64,000 nt of DNA from Zasmidium citrigriseum (lineage: Eukaryota > Ascomycota > Dothideomycetes > Mycosphaerellales > Mycosphaerellaceae): NCBI GenBank assembly GCA_002786025.1, contig NHNW01000011.1:124001-188000 (forward strand). Reading direction: 5' to 3'. Position 1 is the stretch's first letter. Each line of letters opens with the position of its first letter. The position numbers and the translations under genes are program-made. This document shows positions 59,862-64,000 of the stretch, piece by piece. A model generated the notes under the pieces. The model did not search any database and was not told the DNA's origin. It saw only the letters and a program-made list of their open reading frames with translations.

Positions 59862-60637
59862 CTACGCTACTACTAGACTAAAAGACTTTAAACTAGCCGA
59901 GTTAAGTCGATCGCCGCCCTTTCTAGCGTCAGCTAATTAGAGAGCGAGAAACCGTATTAAATATTCGCGTAATTCTCGTATTTAGATAGACGTATTAACG
60001 CGATCTACTAGTATATAGCCCGGGTAATTAATAATACCCTCGTATAGGTATTACTACCCTCTATACTACCCTTACTACTATCTCCGCCCCTCTCTACGTC
60101 TCCGCCCCCCTCTACGTCTCTATATACTATCCCTATCCTCTCCTTATCCTAAGGATCTAACGCCTATCTACCCTACCCTAGGATCTATTATCCTACCGCC
60201 CCTTTCGTCTCTACCGCCCCTTCTATCCTTCTACTACCCCTATCTACCTTATAGCGAGTTAATACTAAGCCTAAACGAGATATTATATACTATCTACTAT
60301 CCCTATCCCCTAATATATAGCAAATTACGCTCTTATACTATAGTTTAGGTTAGTATAGCTTAGCTAGTATAACTCTAGTTTCCCTAAATAATAAATCGAT
60401 ATATAATATCGATAGATTAATTATTAATTAATCTAATCCCTATAGTAATACTAAAATAGCCGTATTAATAATATTCCTACTAATCCTTAATCGATTCAAT
60501 TAATTTAAATCGATCGATTTAATAAACTAAGCTAATAGTAGGTAATCTAGAGTAATAAGTACTTCTTTTTTGCCCTCTATTACCCCTTAATTAATATATA
60601 AGTTTAGTTCTATACCTAGCTCTAAGGAATATAAGTA

Positions 60638-60720
60638 TTAGGAAAGGCGAAGTAGCTCTATTCTTCTATAAAGTAGTAGCTATACTTCGTAGAAGAATAG
60701 AGCTACCTCGCCTTTCCTAA
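60638..60720. repeat. Hairpin element 15: 38-bp arms
   Basis: Left arm 60,638-60,675 and right arm 60,683-60,720 differ at only three positions, with a 7-nt loop. Two of the mismatches are a single CG/TA pair. The outer 22 bases (from TTAGGAAAGGCG) are specific to this site. Confidence 0.88.
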
Positions 60721-60779
60721 CCTTAGTCTTAGTACTATAATCGGCTCTATATAGAGGCCTAGGAAGGGAAATAAGCTAC

Positions 60780-60820
60780 GTTCTTCTACGAAGTAAGGAG
60801 GTTACTTTATAGAAGAACTA
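60780..60820. repeat. Hairpin element 16
   Basis: GTTCTTCTACGAAGTAA faces TTACTTTATAGAAGAAC around a 7-nt loop, 60 bp from element 15. Confidence 0.75.
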
Positions 60821-60970
60821 CTACTAGCGATTATCCTAACCTAAATCTAATACGTTTCTACTTTATATAACCCTACTATTATCTATTACAAGCCGAAATA
60901 AACTCCTAACGTATTCCCTAATACGAAGGGCTACTTATAAGTTAGACATTTACTACTCTAACTTACTAGT

Positions 60971-61062
60971 ACGAGACGTCTATTACTCTAGACGCTCTAG
61001 ACGAGACGTCTATTACTCTAGACGAGACGTCTATTACTCTAAACGAGACGTCTATTACTCTA
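60971..61062. repeat. Tandem repeat, 21-bp units
   Basis: Four units of ACGAGACGTCTATTACTCTAR; a 9-bp partial unit (ACGCTCTAG) separates the first two. Confidence 0.85.
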
Positions 61063-61563
61063 ACTCCCTAGCTAACTCTCTAATTTAAGAAAGAGTAATA
61101 TCTAATCGCTCTCTTACTCCGCTATTATCCTTCTCTCTCTACTCTTTACCTACCGCCTCTCCTAACGCTACTATATACCCCGTCTTACCTATTCTCTTAT
61201 AGTACGTATAGGCTATATCGCCTCGTTTCTAGTAGACTCGGTAGGGCGCGTAGCTTCTACTCTATTAGTACTATATATATAGCGATAAAGCTACTTTACC
61301 TATTACTTCTTTAGCTACTTATATATTCTCTCGTAAATATACTACTAACCTTCGTCTATCTCTATAATACGGCTAGCGCTATTAATCTTTCTTATTTAAT
61401 TAAGAGCTTTTGCCTTATTACTACCCCTAAGCTCGATATTATAGAGATATCTATCCTACTACTCTTAACTAATAAACTAGAAGTCGCTAGGGGTCGTTAT
61501 TAATAGTTTCTAATACTAGGATATCCTTCTCTCCCTTATATTAATATATTAGTAGAGCGTTAA

Positions 61564-61653
61564 CGATATAGCGATATAGCGATATAGCGATATAGCGATT
61601 AAAGTAGTAGTAGTAATAATAGCGATAGCGATAGTAGTAATAATAGTAATAGC
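61564..61653. repeat. Low-complexity (GATATAGC)n and (AGT/AAT)n
   Basis: Four 8-9 bp GATATAGC units followed by AGTAGTAATAATAGC-type triplet runs. Confidence 0.8.
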
Positions 61654-61821
61654 TCTACCGACTAAGAGCGCGATTATATAGTAGAAGGTAGGTAGAAGGA
61701 AGTAGTTAAAAGTATAATTATTAGAGTATTACTAAGAGGATTAATAGGTTTAGTAGAAGGAAGGGTTTAGCGGATTAAGAAATTAGAAGATTATAAGATT
61801 ATAGGATTACAAAATTAGGTA

Positions 61822-61851
61822 ATTATAGTTTTAAGCCAAACTAACGTTTAG
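61822..61851 (-). repeat. Right terminal inverted repeat
   Basis: Inverted copy of the left end. It carries TTAAAAC and TATAATT where the left end has TCAAAAC and TATGATC, which are two RIP-type changes, but keeps CA in the outermost GCCAAAC. Confidence 0.85.
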
Positions 61852-64000
61852 TTACCTGCCCTACTCGGACTTGAATACTCATCGTTACAATGGCTTACTA
61901 GTAACATCGACCGCTGAGATTGATATCTCTCAATGGTCGACGATTATTATACAGCTCCCAGCAGTCTGGCGAGCGGCCACACCTCGGCTTATGTGATGAG
62001 ATGAGGTAGTCATCACCATCGTCGCCGTGCACCGTGGCATCGAACTCCGTATTACTGTAGCTAATCTTGAGGTCAGACGCTATATGGCCTTATTTCAACG
62101 TCTCACTGCGGAATTCAGACATTGAGTGAATGTTCTCGACATCATGTTTCGTTCTCTTTCACGGCTTGCACTGCCTCCCACGCAACACTCGGAGACGGAC
62201 CCAAGCAGCGACGTGTACGCATCGGTCGGCGCCCAGCTTTCCATGCTTGGGGCCCTGCATCGACTTCCATACGGATCCGCACACTGGACTTTCGGAGGCC
62301 GCGGCCGGCAGACCACACCACGTACAGCAAAGCGTCGCATCAACTGCTTCTTTCTTGGCTAGAGTGGACTGCGGACTGCGGACTTGCGGCGTGCGTATGC
62401 CGTAACTCCTCGCACCTTCTCGTGACATGACAACATGATGGACGAAGGACCAGACGGCTGCCTGGTACTTTCGTACACCGTATCCTGTATACGTACACGT
62501 ATGCGAAATGGGCACGCGCGCCCACCAGTCCGGACGGACGAATCCCAAGGCCAAACCAAGATTTGGTCTTAGACACCAATCGATACACAGCCTCCCTGGA
62601 ATTGCCAACCAAGACATGTACTTTCATCATTGATTTGACTGAGATTACGAATCTGAAGGGTCATGCACAAGACTCCAACACCACGCCAGGCATAAAATCG
62701 TCGCAATCGCAACTTTAGCTAAAAGTCCGACGCAGAGTCCAGACTTACCAGGCTGCTGCCCGGCCAAGATGGACGAGGATGGGTGGTGTGGTGAACCTTC
62801 TTCTCGCTGCACAAGTTCCGCACGTAGCAGCAGAGCATCGGTGTCGGACAGCAGGCATACTACGCCTTGATTCGTTCGCGTACCCAACGGCCCCCAAACG
62901 AGGTTCACGAGGTTCCTCTGCTGCGGTGTCGCATGTCGCAAGTTTTGCCTGGGGAGCAACCAGAACAAACATTCAAAGAACCTGGACAGCTTTGTGTGCC
63001 GAATGTCCGTCCTTGGGTGGAGTATAAAAAACAAACGCTCCGATTCTACCGCTGCTCTCGTCCGGAGTTCTGCTACTACGTACGTGTCCTGTTTTTGATG
63101 GATGAGTTGAAAGGGAAGGAGCCTGGGAAATGTACCGACGATCCGGGCACGTATCGACATGTGAGGTTCCTTCCTCTTCCTCCTCACAGTTTCATCAATG
63201 AGGAGTCGCAGGATTTTGCGGTGCAGCAAGTAGGCTCTGAGTTTGCTTGACGTAGTGGTGGTAGTTTTCGGTAAGTCGTCGCACTCAACCTTTTTAGACA
63301 TCATCATCATTATCGACACCGTCTGTCGAGAAACGGCCGGTTCACCAGCAAACCCCAGGCAGGGCAGTATTTGCGCACGATAGCGGAAAAAAGCTTTCTG
63401 CTAGTGAAAGACAGGACAGACGACGAAGACATTTGGCCTGTGAGTCTGGAAAGGTTCGTCGCGGCTACTCTAGTCTCGCGGGTGGGCATGGGGTTTGGAC
63501 AAGGCCCATGGGATTGGGATTTGGGATCGCAAGGAAGAACACATGGGTCGCGGGTTGTGCTCTTTTCCGACATTCCGTCCGATGTCCAAAGCAAAGCATG
63601 ATGAAGCTTGCGGCAAGTTGTCATCTGCCGGTGGTTAGGGGAACATGTGTGCAAGCTTTGCTGTTCTTGTTGCTTTCGTGCGAGAGAGGATCTGTCACCA
63701 CGACTCACGATTATTGATCCTGCAGAGTGCAGATGTGTAATTGTGTGACCGAGCAGAGTGGCTTGCTTTGCTTGCGTCTTTTTTTGACTTCCCGGTGGGT
63801 GGTGGTTTGAGGGAAGGAACGAACCGTCTGCCAAACGGGGGCTTTTTTTCAACATTCACTCGTTTGGGAAGTAGGTCTGCGAGTGGCTTTAACAAAGCAA
63901 GTCACCGTTGCGGCATCAAACGCTTTGCTTGCATCGCACGGTTCGGTTTCGGTCTATCTGGGGTATCTCTATATCACATGTCGAAAAAGGGAGAGCGCTT
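61852..64000. other. Unique sequence with no supported gene
   Basis: Normal CA/TG content and GC-rich. Overlapping frames of up to about 220 codons exist on both strands, but none shows a domain, a conserved start or a sensible exon structure. An imperfect hairpin lies just outside the element (about 61,905-61,945, ATCGACC...TGAGA...TCTCTCA...GGTCGA). CT-rich and AT-rich tracts near 63,780-64,000 could belong to the promoter of a gene beyond the window. Confidence 0.45.

Larger units (their letters stand above)
43837..61851. mobile_element. Large RIP-mutated TIR transposon, about 18.0 kb
   Basis: Its two ends are 30-bp inverted repeats beginning CTAAACGTTAGTTTGGCT (43,837-43,866 and, inverted, 61,822-61,851). 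They differ at two positions, both CA>TA or TG>TA. Just inside each end lie similar subterminal words: GATCCTGTGA twice on the left, and AATCCTATAA-like on the right when inverted. RIP begins and stops within about 60 bp of these ends, and unique host sequence flanks both sides. If the outermost TA is a target duplication (TA on both sides), the element proper begins AACGTTAG. An integrase-core transposase relic lies inside on the minus strand. The internal CA/TG depletion shows that it was present in more than one copy. Confidence 0.8.

Noticed and set aside
43822..61862. CCCTAC on both outer flanks of the 18-kb element as a target duplication.
   Set aside because: The copies lie at different distances (9 and 7 bp) from the TIRs. 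A TA duplication directly at the ends is simpler.
61852..61870. TTAC next to the right end as a sign of a Starship element.
   Set aside because: No matching TTAC lies at the left end, and no DUF3435 tyrosine recombinase was found near either end. The ends are perfect TIRs typical of DDE elements.
62095..63895. Overlapping open frames of 60-224 codons in the right flank.
   Set aside because: They occur in several frames on both strands of GC-rich DNA, with no domain, codon bias or splice structure supporting any of them.

Overview
The window looks like a chromosome segment of a filamentous ascomycete, probably a dothideomycete. This is inferred from short introns (47-78 nt) with GT..AG ends, fungal-type gene families, and two large blocks with the mark of repeat-induced point mutation (RIP). 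In those blocks the dinucleotides CA and TG are almost absent and TA is in excess, while CG, CC and CT survive. ATG is therefore nearly missing, and every old reading frame is full of TAA/TAG but has almost no TGA.

Region by region. (1) 1 to about 32,300 is a RIP block of nested dead elements. It starts inside a Ty3/gypsy chromovirus pol gene (RNase H, zinc-binding, integrase, chromodomain, then polypurine tract and LTR start). A hAT transposase relic follows. Next come two successive relics that read as histone H3-like proteins with recognisable H3 tails (about 4,742-5,257 and 5,650-6,171), then a K/Q/E-rich relic. Several long unassigned coding relics lie further on, and an array of about 90-100 bp units sits at the right edge. 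(2) About 32,300-43,836 is a gene island: RAD7-like repair gene (+), an ACT-domain protein (-) converging on it, a disabled minus-strand gene fragment, a bZIP transcription factor (+) and a CIA30-domain protein (+) with six predicted exons. (3) 43,837-61,851 is a second RIP block. It is bounded by 30-bp inverted repeats that differ only at two RIP-type positions, so I read it as one DNA transposon of about 18 kb. It holds an integrase-core (DDE) transposase relic and another repeat-rich protein relic, both on the minus strand, one plus-strand S/T-rich relic, many minisatellites, and a family of about 40-80 bp hairpins not seen in the first block. (4) 61,852-64,000 is ordinary unique sequence with no gene I can support.

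The island genes are unrelated housekeeping or regulatory genes and form no pathway. The main interest lies in the repeat blocks: the histone H3-like genes inside mobile DNA, the large TIR element, and the hairpins whose outer arms are site-specific yet symmetrical. All 'ancestral' readings of RIP-damaged frames are inferences from reversing CA>TA and TG>TA; exact ends are approximate unless stated.
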